DNA from: Sphingobacteriales bacterium
Lineage (GTDB): Bacteria; Bacteroidota; Bacteroidia; Sphingobacteriales; Sphingobacteriaceae
Reading direction: 5' to 3'
Assembly (NCBI GenBank): GCA_004292865.1
Contig: RDXP01000119.1
Coordinates: 1-37,555 of the forward strand
Length of the DNA: 37,555 nt
Shown here: piece by piece, positions 1-8,187 of the stretch
Layout: every line of letters starts with the position of its first letter
Numbering within the stretch: the stretch's first letter is position 1
Program-made: the position numbers and the translations under genes
The notes under the pieces: generated by a model
Told to the model about the DNA's origin: nothing
Database searches by the model: none
Seen by the model: only the letters and a program-made list of their open reading frames with translations

Positions 1-1
1 A

Positions 2-433
2 AAAAATCCAAGCTATATAAACAGGCACAAAATAATTGACATTGAAACCAATGAAAATTATATAAAGGATATTGAATTTAATTTTATAGAGCTTCCAAAA
101 TTCAATAAGAAAGAAAGTGAACTTGAAAGTATTATTGACCAATGGGTGTACTTTATTAAAAATGCTGAAAATCTTCATGTAATTCCAGAGAATTTAAAAG
201 ACGAAGGACTAAAATTTGCTTATGAAGATGCTGACAAACATAATTGGACACCAGCAGAATTAGAAGCTTACGATTATGTTCTTATGAGAGAGCAAGACGA
301 TAGGGGAAGAATTAGTAAAATTCAAAAAGACATTGCAAGAAGTTTATTTGATACAAATTTGAATAATTATGAAATTGCTGTTCATACTAAATTAAAAGTG
401 GAACAAATTGAAAAATTAAGAGCCGAAAAATAA
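2..433 (+). CDS. Rpn / PD-(D/E)XK nuclease family transposase, C-terminal part
   Basis: This is the 3' part of a gene whose start lies before the window; the frame is open from base 2 and ends at a TAA at 431-433, giving about 143 residues. It begins with a stretch reading IDIETNENYIKDIEFNFIEL, followed by LPKF and a run of charged helices. That arrangement is typical of the C-terminal half of Rpn-like recombination-promoting nucleases (PDDEXK_2 family transposases). The nuclease core with its D-E-K residues would lie upstream and cannot be seen. An internal ATG at 146 is not the true start, because the family-like sequence continues upstream of it. Such proteins are known to raise recombination in E. 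coli; activity here cannot be judged. The family call comes from recalled sequence resemblance. Confidence 0.7.
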   Translation, partial: KNPSYINRHKIIDIETNENYIKDIEFNFIELPKFNKKESELESIIDQWVYFIKNAENLHVIPENLKDEGLKFAYEDADKHNWTPAELEAYDYVLMREQDDRGRISKIQKDIARSLFDTNLNNYEIAVHTKLKVEQIEKLRAEK

Positions 434-612
434 AACAGCATTCAACATTAGTTTGGCAAAAACCGACAAATGCAATACATTCGATTTTAGCCAAAACACT
501 TTACTCCAGACTTTAAATGTTTATTTAAAATCAAGTAAATAAAGCATTTAAAAATATTTAGACTATTCCTGTAAATATTTTCCTTATTTTCGTTACAAAA
601 TTTTTTAATTAA

Positions 613-2625
613 ATGAACATCGAAACTAAGCCAGCACTTAAAGGGATATATTGTAATTCGCTAAGCCATTACTCGAGGTTTTTAACGCAGGAAGTAAACA
701 TTGGCGGGGTAGCCCTTGGCGGGGATTTTCCTATCCGTGTACAATCTATGACCACTACCGATACCATGGATACCCAAGGCTGTGTAAACCAAAGTATTAA
801 AATGATACAGGCTGGCTGCGAGTATATTAGAATTACGGCACCATCTATAAAAGAAGCCCAAAACCTAGCCCTTATTAAAAGTGAATTAAAAAATAAAGGT
901 TACCAAGTACCCCTAATTGCCGATATACATTTTACGCCTAATGCTGCCGAACTGGCTGCAAAAATAGTTGATAAAGTAAGAATAAACCCCGGCAACTACG
1001 CCGATAAAAAAAAGTTTGAAGACCTCGAATTTACCCCACAAGCGTACGAAAAAGAGCTGGAACGCATTAAAATAAAATTTGCACCGCTTGTAAATATCTG
1101 TAAACAAAACGGTACCGCCATGCGTATAGGCACCAACCACGGCTCGCTATCCGACCGTATTATGAGTTGGTACGGCGATACCCCAAAGGGAATGGTAGAA
1201 TCGGCCATGGAATTTATCCGTATTTGCCATAGCATGGATTACCACCAATTGGTTATCTCCATGAAATCGAGCAACCCACAAGTAATGGTGCAAGCCTACC
1301 GCCTTTTGGTTAAAACCATGGTAGCCGAAGGAATGAATTACCCTTTACACCTAGGCGTAACCGAGGCTGGCGATGGCGAAGATGGGCGCATAAAATCGGC
1401 CGTAGGCATAGGTACATTGCTGGAAGATGGCCTAGGCGATACCATTAGGGTATCCTTAACCGAAGACCCAGAATTTGAAATACCCGTTGCCAAAGCATTA
1501 GTAAATAGATATATACACCGAGAACATCAAAGCCTAAATACAGCGCAAATTGATGATGAAACTGTTGAAATTCCTGAAATTTTTTCGCCTTTTTCATTTA
1601 ATAAACGCCAAAGTGCCGAATGCAATACCTTTATTGGCGGACACCAAGTACCACGGGTAATTGTAGATATATCGCAACAAAACCTAAAAAACCCAGCTGT
1701 ATTGGATGCTGCAGGTTACCTATATTCCACTTTATTAGATAAATATACCATGGGCGAGCAATCTATAGATTTTGCTTACCTAGGCGATAATTTACCTTCG
1801 TTTAATTTTCCGGGTAATTTAAAACAGCTCTATAATTACAGCACTTGGAAATCATTAATCAACAAAAACAACTGCCACCCTTTGTTTTCTTTAAGCGAAT
1901 ATTTGGCTTGCGCCGATGATAAAGATGCTAAATTAAATTTGGTTACTGTAAGCGATAACGATTTTGATAGCTTTGCCCAATTACCTTTAGATAACACCTT
2001 GGTTTTAGTGCTAGAAACCAATGCTTTGCATGGTATGGCGCAGCAGCGAGCCTTCTTTTTTAAAATGATGAATGCGGGGATTGCTACGCCCATTATTATT
2101 AAACGCAGCTATAATTACCTACCTGTACCGCCACTTTTAGCCAATAAAATGGATGAAAACGACCCTGTTTCGTTACTGCAATTATATGCAGGAACAGATG
2201 TGGGTGCGCTATTAATTGATGGTTTGGGCGATGGAATTTGGCTAGAGGCGCAACATATTCCCACAAAAAACATAGTTTCTACCGCCTTTGGCATATTGCA
2301 GGCTACACGTTCACGCATTTCTAAAACCGAATATATATCATGCCCATCATGCGGACGCACTTTGTTTGATTTACAAGAAACCACCCAAATGATACGCAGC
2401 CGTACCGACCATTTAAAGGGCTTAAAAATTGGTATTATGGGCTGTATCGTAAACGGCCCAGGCGAAATGGCCGATGCCGATTACGGCTATGTAGGCACTG
2501 GCCCAGGTAAAATTACCCTTTACCGTGGCAAGCAAGTAGTTAAAAAAAGTGTAAGTTCGGATAATGCATTAGACGATTTGATAAATATAATTAAAGAAGA
2601 TGGGTTGTGGGTGGAAAAGGAGTAA
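613..2625 (+). CDS. ispG: 4-hydroxy-3-methylbut-2-en-1-yl diphosphate synthase (long, three-domain IspG/GcpE)
   Basis: IspG converts 2-C-methyl-erythritol 2,4-cyclodiphosphate to HMBPP in the cytosolic MEP isoprenoid pathway, using a [4Fe-4S] cluster. The 670-residue protein has the TIM-barrel part in about residues 20-300, with VQSMTTTDT near the start and the LGVTEAGDGEDGR stretch. A long insert follows (about 310-560). The C-terminal iron-sulfur domain has cluster cysteines C577 and C580 (CPSCGR) and C611 in GIMGCIVNGPGE, whose glutamate is the expected fourth ligand. The length fits the A-A*-B form found in plants, Chlamydia and Bacteroidota rather than the ~370-residue E. coli form. The ATG at 613 follows an AT-rich leader with no Shine-Dalgarno site. 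No other MEP-pathway gene is adjacent. Confidence 0.97.
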   Translation: MNIETKPALKGIYCNSLSHYSRFLTQEVNIGGVALGGDFPIRVQSMTTTDTMDTQGCVNQSIKMIQAGCEYIRITAPSIKEAQNLALIKSELKNKGYQVPLIADIHFTPNAAELAAKIVDKVRINPGNYADKKKFEDLEFTPQAYEKELERIKIKFAPLVNICKQNGTAMRIGTNHGSLSDRIMSWYGDTPKGMVESAMEFIRICHSMDYHQLVISMKSSNPQVMVQAYRLLVKTMVAEGMNYPLHLGVTEAGDGEDGRIKSAVGIGTLLEDGLGDTIRVSLTEDPEFEIPVAKALVNRYIHREHQSLNTAQIDDETVEIPEIFSPFSFNKRQSAECNTFIGGHQVPRVIVDISQQNLKNPAVLDAAGYLYSTLLDKYTMGEQSIDFAYLGDNLPSFNFPGNLKQLYNYSTWKSLINKNNCHPLFSLSEYLACADDKDAKLNLVTVSDNDFDSFAQLPLDNTLVLVLETNALHGMAQQRAFFFKMMNAGIATPIIIKRSYNYLPVPPLLANKMDENDPVSLLQLYAGTDVGALLIDGLGDGIWLEAQHIPTKNIVSTAFGILQATRSRISKTEYISCPSCGRTLFDLQETTQMIRSRTDHLKGLKIGIMGCIVNGPGEMADADYGYVGTGPGKITLYRGKQVVKKSVSSDNALDDLINIIKEDGLWVEKE

Positions 2626-2670
2626 GAAGCTATATATGTTTTATTTAGCTTATATATTACCCCGAAAATG

Positions 2671-2689
2671 TAAAAGTTTAGAACTTTTA
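2671..2689. promoter_or_regulatory. Palindrome upstream of the hepT/mntA pair
   Basis: TAAAAGTT and AACTTTTA form a perfect 8-bp inverted repeat around a 3-nt centre (TAG). It lies 89 bp before hepT and 45 bp after ispG. No T-tract follows, so an ispG terminator is less likely than a protein-binding site. Toxin-antitoxin loci are often autoregulated through such palindromes; binding here is inference. Confidence 0.35.
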
Positions 2690-2711
2690 ACATCACAACA
2701 ACAACAAAACA

Positions 2712-2731
2712 ATTGATATAATATAATCAAT
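2712..2731. promoter_or_regulatory. AT-rich palindrome just upstream of hepT
   Basis: ATTGAT and ATCAAT are inverted arms around an AT-rich 8-nt centre, ending 46 bp before the hepT start. The symmetry and position suit an operator or part of the promoter of the toxin-antitoxin pair. The arms are short and low in complexity, so chance is possible. Confidence 0.3.
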
Positions 2732-2777
2732 GTTGTGAAACTTGAAAGTATAGTTTTAATTTTAGAAAAAAAACAGG

Positions 2778-3200
2778 ATGATAATAGATGTCGCTTTTTT
2801 AGAACGCTGTGTATTAACTTTAGAAAATGCGCTTTTTTTAATGCAAAAGTCAGATCCAGATAATATTGAATATGACATGTATCGTTCTGCCTGTATCAAA
2901 GAATTTGAAATAATATTAGAACAAAGCGGAAAACTATTGCGAAAAGTTTTGAGCACATATTTTCACACTTCAAAAGAAGTTGATAAATTGGCGTTTAAAC
3001 AAGTTTTTAGAAATGCTGTATTACGAGATTTATTAAGTGTTGAACAATGTGAACGGTGGTTAAATTATCGAGATAACCGAAATAATACAGCTCATGATTA
3101 TGGTGAAAACTTTGCCGAAGAAACACTTGTAATTTTACCCCAATTTATTATTGATGCAAATGCGCTTATCGAAAAGATTAAAAATACTAACTCCATTTAA
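2778..3200 (+). CDS. hepT: HEPN-domain toxin, HepT-like (nucleotidyltransferase substrate-binding protein)
   Basis: This 140-residue all-helical protein has the HEPN ribonuclease signature R101-x4-H106-x-Y108 (RNNTAHDY). It resembles the HI0074 family of 'nucleotidyltransferase substrate binding' proteins. In characterised HepT/MntA pairs (type VII toxin-antitoxin), HepT is an RNase that cuts cellular RNA, and the partner silences it by adding AMP to the motif tyrosine. All three key residues, including the target tyrosine, are present. The gene ends at TAA 3198-3200, one base before the mntA ATG, so the two are surely co-translated. Two palindromes lie upstream. Base composition is lower in GC than in the neighbouring ispG, as is usual for mobile defence genes. 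Toxicity is inferred from the family. Confidence 0.85.
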   Translation: MIIDVAFLERCVLTLENALFLMQKSDPDNIEYDMYRSACIKEFEIILEQSGKLLRKVLSTYFHTSKEVDKLAFKQVFRNAVLRDLLSVEQCERWLNYRDNRNNTAHDYGENFAEETLVILPQFIIDANALIEKIKNTNSI

Positions 3201-3201
3201 T

Positions 3202-3504
3202 ATGCTACTTCGCGAAAAAGATAAACAAGCATTAATAGCCATTTTTGAGGCCGAAGAAACGCCTATACAGGTTTGGGCTTATGGTAGCCGTGTAAACGGT
3301 AAAGCTCATGATGGTAGCGATTTAGATTTGGTATTACGTACCAATAACCTACAACCTTTACCTTTTAAAAATTATACAAACCTTTGCGAAAAAATAGAAA
3401 ACAGCAACATTCCTATTTTGGTTGAATTACGAGATTGGGCAAGGTTGCCTGTTAGTTTTCATCGTAATATTGAGTTAGGGTACGAGGTGTTGTTTGGGAA
3501 TTGA
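3202..3504 (+). CDS. mntA: Minimal nucleotidyltransferase antitoxin, MntA-like
   Basis: This 100-residue MNT-fold protein carries GSRVNGKAHDGSDLD, the GS-x10-DxD motif with G28, S29, D40 and D42 that binds ATP and metal. As the HepT partner it is expected to AMPylate the HEPN tyrosine and neutralise the toxin. The start at ATG 3202 is preferred to an in-frame upstream ATG at 3151, because it sits one base after the hepT stop and gives the normal family length; the earlier ATG lies inside hepT. The third carboxylate, usually Asp in a VDVxDWA-like strand, appears here as Glu (E75 in ILVELRDWA). That conservative change may alter metal binding but need not abolish activity. Confidence 0.85.
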   Translation: MLLREKDKQALIAIFEAEETPIQVWAYGSRVNGKAHDGSDLDLVLRTNNLQPLPFKNYTNLCEKIENSNIPILVELRDWARLPVSFHRNIELGYEVLFGN

Positions 3505-3669
3505 TGTAATTAAGCCATAAAAAATCCTAAATATAACTTGAAATGTAATTCCTATGAAAGGTCAATCTAAATTGCGAAAATTTTAAGCCTATTTTTTTTA
3601 CAACAAACTTAAACTTGAAACAATATTTTATACATTTACAGTATAAATTTAAAAAAACTGAGATAATCT

Positions 3670-4236
3670 ATGAAAAAACCAACCCTCATCTTAATATGTT
3701 TGTTTTTTTTATCGGCCTGTGCGCCAAAAATCAATACCCAAATTACCAAAACCTACCCTACCCTAAGTTATAATGACGAAGTAAAAGTTTTTGGCTTAAA
3801 AACCGTTTTACCAGCAAATATCGAAGTAATTGGTAGCATAAAAATTGGAGATACAGGCTTTACCTTAAACTGTAATTACGAAACAGTTTTAGAAAACGCT
3901 AAAATTGAAGCCCGTAAAATAGGTGGAAATGCCATAAAAATTACCGAACACTCATTTCCAGATTTGTTAAGCAGTTGTCACCGTATTAAAGTTAATATTT
4001 TAAGAATAGATGATATTAGTAAATTAAATATTATTGAAAACATAAATAGCGATGATTTAAATTCAAACAAAACCGACCTTTTAACCCAAATAACTTTAAA
4101 CGACGGTAGAGTTTTAAAAGGTTACATCAAAAACGATACTGATGGTGTAATTTATTTTACACTGGTTAAAAACGGCACAAGCACCGAAACTCAAATTAAT
4201 AAATCAGAAATAAAAGAAATTATAAGCCCTAAATAA
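3670..4236 (+). CDS. Putative lipoprotein with C-terminal small beta module
   Basis: This 188-residue protein starts with a lipoprotein signal (MKKPTLILICLFFLSAC, lipobox LSAC with the lipidated Cys at 17). A central domain (about 30-115) carries GSIKIGDTGFTLNC and AKIEARKIGGNAIKITEH, a pattern I recall from uncharacterised Bacteroidota lipoproteins. The last ~50 residues form a separate module (ITLNDGRVLKGYIKNDTDG, then VIYFTL and INKSEIKEI). That module resembles the N-terminal module of the next protein. The gene ends one base before the downstream ATG, so the two are co-transcribed and probably act together at the cell envelope. No biochemical function is known to me. Confidence 0.8.
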   Translation: MKKPTLILICLFFLSACAPKINTQITKTYPTLSYNDEVKVFGLKTVLPANIEVIGSIKIGDTGFTLNCNYETVLENAKIEARKIGGNAIKITEHSFPDLLSSCHRIKVNILRIDDISKLNIIENINSDDLNSNKTDLLTQITLNDGRVLKGYIKNDTDGVIYFTLVKNGTSTETQINKSEIKEIISPK

Positions 4237-4237
4237 T

Positions 4238-5119
4238 ATGAAAAAAACAATTACTTTATTTACATTAATCATTTGCTTTGCAACAGCCAAAGCCCAAGAT
4301 TTAATACTTACCAACAAAGGCGATTCTATAAATTGTAAAATAACAAAAGTAGAACCCCAAAACGTTTACTTTACTTTTAATAAAGATAACCAAATACGAA
4401 GTACACTTATAAATACAACGGATTTAAAAGAATATAAATTTAATTTTTACAAAACAACTTTACTGCCAGCAAGCAAAGTATTTAACAACCAAAAATATTC
4501 GCATTGGCGTTATGGAGTTAATGTGGCGTATGGTTACCAAACGGCAAAATCGGGCGCAAATGCAAACCAAACAGAACGAGATTATTACAATGGTTTACGG
4601 TCGGGCTATAGTTTTGGTGCCGATATTACTTATTTTATACAAGAATCTTATGGCGTTGGTTTTAAATACAATAGATTTTTAACATCAAATAGTTTAAATA
4701 ATGTTCCGTTAACTCCTAAAAACGGTAATCCAACTTTTATTGGAAATTTGTCTAACGATATTAGCGTAAATTTTATAGGACCTTATTTTAGTTTAAGAAG
4801 TATCCCAAAAAACGAAAAAAATGCTTTGATTATGAATCTTGCATTAGGCTATGTGGGCTATAAAAATAATGAAATATCAGATAAAAAATATGAAGCAACC
4901 AGCAGTTCGTTTGGTGCAATGTTAGATTTTGGGTATGATGTAGGTTTATCTAAAAGCACAGCATTAGCTTTTCAGCTATCTTATCTAGCATCTACTTTAA
5001 GTTACCAAGATGTAAATGATGGGGTTAAAACGGTTAGGCAAACTTTTGATAAAAATACTTATATAGGTTTGGGAAGAATAGAGCTATCTGTTGGAATTAA
5101 ATTTAGAAGTAGCAACTAA
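4238..5119 (+). CDS. Outer-membrane beta-barrel protein with N-terminal small beta module
   Basis: This 293-residue secreted protein has a signal peptide of about 19 residues (MKKTITLFTLIICFATAKAQ). Next comes a ~50-residue module (LILTNKGDSINCKI, then VYFTFNKDN and INTTDLKEY). A predicted barrel of alternating strands follows, rich in aromatic and glycine positions such as YGVNVAYGYQT, YSFGADITYF and YGVGFKYNRF. It starts one base after the upstream lipoprotein gene, which carries a similar module at its own C-terminus. The pair may form an envelope complex. The C-terminus (GIKFRSSN) lacks the aromatic last residue that many barrels have. A 13-bp hairpin lies 23 bp after the stop codon. Function is unknown. 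Confidence 0.8.
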   Translation: MKKTITLFTLIICFATAKAQDLILTNKGDSINCKITKVEPQNVYFTFNKDNQIRSTLINTTDLKEYKFNFYKTTLLPASKVFNNQKYSHWRYGVNVAYGYQTAKSGANANQTERDYYNGLRSGYSFGADITYFIQESYGVGFKYNRFLTSNSLNNVPLTPKNGNPTFIGNLSNDISVNFIGPYFSLRSIPKNEKNALIMNLALGYVGYKNNEISDKKYEATSSSFGAMLDFGYDVGLSKSTALAFQLSYLASTLSYQDVNDGVKTVRQTFDKNTYIGLGRIELSVGIKFRSSN

Positions 5120-5142
5120 AATTTATCATTTTATATTTTATT

Positions 5143-5178
5143 ATCTTAAAAACAGACATTTACAGCTGTTTTTAAGAT
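5143..5178 (+). terminator. Hairpin after the lipoprotein/barrel pair
   Basis: ATCTTAAAAACAG and CTGTTTTTAAGAT are perfect 13-bp arms around a 10-nt loop. The hairpin lies just after the stop of the barrel gene. There is no clear U-tract after it, so it is a weak intrinsic terminator or an mRNA-stabilising hairpin. Confidence 0.55.
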
Positions 5179-5222
5179 CGAGCAAAAGCCAGTTATAAAC
5201 TTCTATAATCCTACAAAATAAA

Positions 5223-5254
5223 TTTGGGGTTAGTTGTCTGAATAGTTAACTTTA
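5223..5254 (+). promoter_or_regulatory. Candidate Bacteroidota promoter of higBA
   Basis: TTTG (5223-5226), a 20-nt spacer and TAACTTTA (5247-5254) fit the Bacteroidota -33/-7 pattern TTTG-N19-21-TAnnTTTG with one mismatch in the -7 box. The predicted start of transcription (about 5260) would coincide with the TTG start codon of the toxin gene. Confidence 0.45.
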
Positions 5255-5258
5255 CATC

Positions 5259-5618
5259 TTGATTTACGATAGGCAAGTAATAGCGTATAAAAATTACTTT
5301 CTCGATTTTTACGAGGAACTGCCCGAAAACGTACAAGCAAAAATTGAGTGGACATTAAACTTAATTAGGGTAACTAGGCAAGTTCCGGAAAAGTACTTTA
5401 AGCATTTAGAGGGCACAAAAGGACTTTATGAAATACGTGTTGAAGCCAGTAGCAACATTTATCGTATTTTCTCTTTTTTCGACAAAGGGAATTTAATTGT
5501 TCTTGGCAATGCTTTCCAAAAGAAAACCCAAAAAACACCAAAACAAGAATTAGAAAAGGCAATTAAAATAATGGAAGAATACAAAAACGAAATTGCAGAT
5601 TCACAAATTCCAAAATAA
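5259..5618 (+). CDS. higB: HigB/RelE-type toxin (phage-derived Gp49-like / DUF891)
   Basis: This 119-residue basic protein has the RelE/HigB-fold layout: YKNYFLDFYEELPENVQAKI at the N-terminus, then KYFKHLEGTKGLYEIRVEAS, then IYRIFSFF and LVVLGN-like strands followed by FQKKTQKTPKQELEKA. Family members are ribosome-dependent mRNA endonucleases; the conserved YEIRV/YRIF region and the basic C-terminal part are present. No ATG occurs near the N-terminus, so the start is taken as the TTG at 5259; this keeps the family-typical 'VIAYKNYF' opening. The cognate antitoxin gene begins 13 bp after the stop. Toxin-first order is typical of higBA loci. Confidence 0.82.
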   Translation: MIYDRQVIAYKNYFLDFYEELPENVQAKIEWTLNLIRVTRQVPEKYFKHLEGTKGLYEIRVEASSNIYRIFSFFDKGNLIVLGNAFQKKTQKTPKQELEKAIKIMEEYKNEIADSQIPK

Positions 5619-5631
5619 AAAATCTAAAATT

Positions 5632-5937
5632 ATGCGTAGAATAAAAAGCAACATTACAACATTAGACCAAATACTCGACAAAAAATATGGTAAACAAGGA
5701 CAGCCTGAACGTGAACAATGGGAGCAACAATTTGAAACGTTTAGACTCGGTGTTTTGCTTGAGGAAGCGAGAACTAAGCTTGGTATGACACAAGGAGAAT
5801 TAGCCGATAAATGCGGAACAAATAAATCGTACATTTCACGTATCGAAAATAACTCGTCCGACATACGTCTTTCAACACTTATGAAAATAATTCAGCAAGG
5901 GCTTGGCGGGCATTTAAAATTAACGCTTCAACTATAA
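5632..5937 (+). CDS. higA: HigA-type antitoxin, XRE-family HTH regulator
   Basis: This 101-residue protein has a Cro/C1-type helix-turn-helix at about residues 40-90, with MTQGELADKCGTNKSYISRI as the HTH core. An N-terminal extension (about 1-35) probably contacts the toxin. The start is the ATG at 5632; an in-frame TTG at 5593 lies inside the toxin gene and is less likely. As in other HigA proteins, it should neutralise HigB and repress the operon by binding its promoter. The sequence continues to an LKLTLQL tail that is common in this antitoxin group. Confidence 0.85.
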   Translation: MRRIKSNITTLDQILDKKYGKQGQPEREQWEQQFETFRLGVLLEEARTKLGMTQGELADKCGTNKSYISRIENNSSDIRLSTLMKIIQQGLGGHLKLTLQL

Positions 5938-6026
5938 TTCTAATAGATAGTACTGGCTACAACAGTAATTAACTATTATAAACCTGCACATTCAATTTTT
6001 TTTGCAATTGTTTTAAAACCCACCCT

Positions 6027-7940
6027 ATGGCCACACCCGTAAATTACAACGACGATAGCATAAAATCACTAGACTGGAAAGAACACATACGCCTGCGCCC
6101 AGGCATGTACATAGGCAAGCTAGGCGATGGCACCGCCTTCGATGATGGCATATATGTGCTGCTAAAAGAAATTATCGATAACTCTATTGATGAGTTTGTG
6201 ATGGGTGCTGGCCGTACCATTGATGTAAATGTAAGCGACCATAAAGTTTCTATCCGCGATTATGGCCGTGGCATCCCGCTAGGTAAAGTGATTGATTGTG
6301 TATCAAAAATTAATACAGGTGGCAAGTACGATTCTAATGCTTTCCAAAAATCGGTAGGCTTAAATGGTGTGGGTACAAAGGCTACAAATGCCCTTTCGGG
6401 GAGTTTTACCGTACAATCGTACCGAGATAACCGCACCAAACGGGCCGAGTTTGAGCTAGGCGTTTTAACCAACGATGTACCCGAAACGGATACCACCCAA
6501 CGCAACGGCACCAGCATAACCTTTATACCCGACGAAACTATTTTCCGTAATTTTAAATACATACCCGAGTTTATCGAAAGTATGATTTGGAATTACGTTT
6601 TCCTCAACGCTGGGCTAACCATAAATTTTAACAACCAAAAATATTTTTCGGAACGGGGATTATATGATTTACTTACCCGCAATACCGATGCCGAAGCCAA
6701 CCGTTACCCCATTATACACCTTAAAGGCGATGATATTGAGCTAGCTATTACCCACGGCCAACAATATGGCGAAGAATATTATTCGTTTGTAAACGGCCAG
6801 CACACCACACAAGGCGGTACACACCAGCAAGCCTACCGCGAAGCGGTGGTAAAAACCATACGCGAGTTTTATAAAAAAGAGTACGATGCCTCGGATATTA
6901 GGGCCAGTATGGTTGCCGCCATTTCGGTACGGGTGCAAGAGCCCGTTTTCGAATCGCAAACCAAAACTAAGCTAGGTTCTATAAATATGGGTCCTGCTGG
7001 GCCTTCGGTAAAATCGTTTGTAAACGATTTTATAAAACGAGAACTTGATAATTACCTGCACAAAAACCCCGAAACTGCCGATGCCTTAATGAAACGCATT
7101 TTACAATCGGAGCGGGAACGTAAAGATATTGCAGGCATAAAAAAACTGGCCAACGATAGGGCAAAAAAAGCATCGCTACACAACCGCAAACTTAGGGATT
7201 GTAAAGCACATTTAGACGATGATAAAAAAGACGAAGAAACCCGAAAAAACACTACGCTGTTTATTACCGAGGGCGATTCGGCTTCGGGCTCGATAACCAA
7301 AGCCCGCAACGTACAAACCCAAGCCGTGTTTAGCTTAAAAGGTAAACCACTAAACGCCTTTGGTTTAACCAAAAAAGTGGTGTACGAAAACGAGGAATTT
7401 AACCTTTTGCAACACGCCTTAAATATCGAAGATGGCCTTGATGGTTTGCGCTACAATAATATTGTGGTTGCCACCGATGCCGATGTAGATGGTATGCACA
7501 TTCGCTTGTTGTTAATGACTTTTTTTCTACAATTTTTCCCCGATTTGGTAAAAACTGGCCACGTTTTTATTTTACAAACTCCCCTATTTAGGGTGCGTAA
7601 TAAAAAAGAAACCATTTATTGTTATAGCGATGAAGAGCGTGTTTTGGCTATCAATAAACTCGGCGCAAAGCCCGAAATAACAAGGTTTAAAGGTTTAGGT
7701 GAGATTTCGCCCGATGAGTTCGAAAATTTTATAGGTAAAGATATTAGGCTGGACCCTGTTATCCTATCGGGAGATATAAAAATAAAAAACCTGCTCGAAT
7801 ATTATATGGGCAAAAATACGCCCGATAGGCAAAAACACATTGTACAAAACCTTAGGATAGAAAAAGACGATGCCGAAGTTATTGCCAATGCCAAAGCAGT
7901 TGCCGATGCTAAATTGATGGTGGAAGAGGATGCGGCGTAG
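6027..7940 (+). CDS. parE: DNA topoisomerase IV subunit B (GyrB/ParE-type ATPase)
   Basis: This 637-residue type IIA topoisomerase ATPase subunit acts with ParC to decatenate daughter chromosomes and relax supercoils. Visible motifs are the GHKL ATP site ([29 protein letters not shown]), the transducer region, and the TOPRIM residues ([10 protein letters not shown], then [12 protein letters not shown] with the metal-binding DxD). [11 protein letters not shown] follows near the C-terminus. The length and short loops suit ParE of Bacteroidota rather than GyrB, but the two are hard to separate by eye. A parC gene usually lies next to parE in this phylum; none follows here, as the next gene is a histidine kinase. 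Confidence 0.9.
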   Translation: MATPVNYNDDSIKSLDWKEHIRLRPGMYIGKLGDGTAFDDGIYVLLKEIIDNSIDEFVMGAGRTIDVNVSDHKVSIRDYGRGIPLGKVIDCVSKINTGGKYDSNAFQKSVGLNGVGTKATNALSGSFTVQSYRDNRTKRAEFELGVLTNDVPETDTTQRNGTSITFIPDETIFRNFKYIPEFIESMIWNYVFLNAGLTINFNNQKYFSERGLYDLLTRNTDAEANRYPIIHLKGDDIELAITHGQQYGEEYYSFVNGQHTTQGGTHQQAYREAVVKTIREFYKKEYDASDIRASMVAAISVRVQEPVFESQTKTKLGSINMGPAGPSVKSFVNDFIKRELDNYLHKNPETADALMKRILQSERERKDIAGIKKLANDRAKKASLHNRKLRDCKAHLDDDKKDEETRKNTTLFITEGDSASGSITKARNVQTQAVFSLKGKPLNAFGLTKKVVYENEEFNLLQHALNIEDGLDGLRYNNIVVATDADVDGMHIRLLLMTFFLQFFPDLVKTGHVFILQTPLFRVRNKKETIYCYSDEERVLAINKLGAKPEITRFKGLGEISPDEFENFIGKDIRLDPVILSGDIKIKNLLEYYMGKNTPDRQKHIVQNLRIEKDDAEVIANAKAVADAKLMVEEDAA

Positions 7941-8091
7941 AATTATCGGCAAGCCTTCCCTCCAAAGAAAATATTATTTTTTATTAATCTCTTTTTATGT
8001 GGTGGGTGGCAAAACTCCAAGACAATACCGTTTTTAGCTTCACAAAAGCAGTGTTTTTATATACTTAAAAAACAAGTTTTTTTCGCTAAGA

Positions 8092-8118
8092 TTGAAAAAT
8101 ATAAAAATACTATCTTTA
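8092..8118 (+). promoter_or_regulatory. Possible promoter of the TPR histidine kinase
   Basis: TTG (8092-8094), a 16-nt spacer and TATCTTTA (8111-8118) resemble the Bacteroidota promoter with one mismatch in the -7 box and a slightly short spacer. It lies 69 bp before the ATG. Confidence 0.3.
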
Positions 8119-8187
8119 ATACACCCAGTATTAAGTTAAAGGCATTTTTTATTCCATTAAAATCCAAAATCAATAGCACATTTTTTT

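Noticed and set aside
913-1235. Antisense ORFs within ispG
   Set aside because: Both overlap the well-conserved IspG barrel; their products show no recognisable features.
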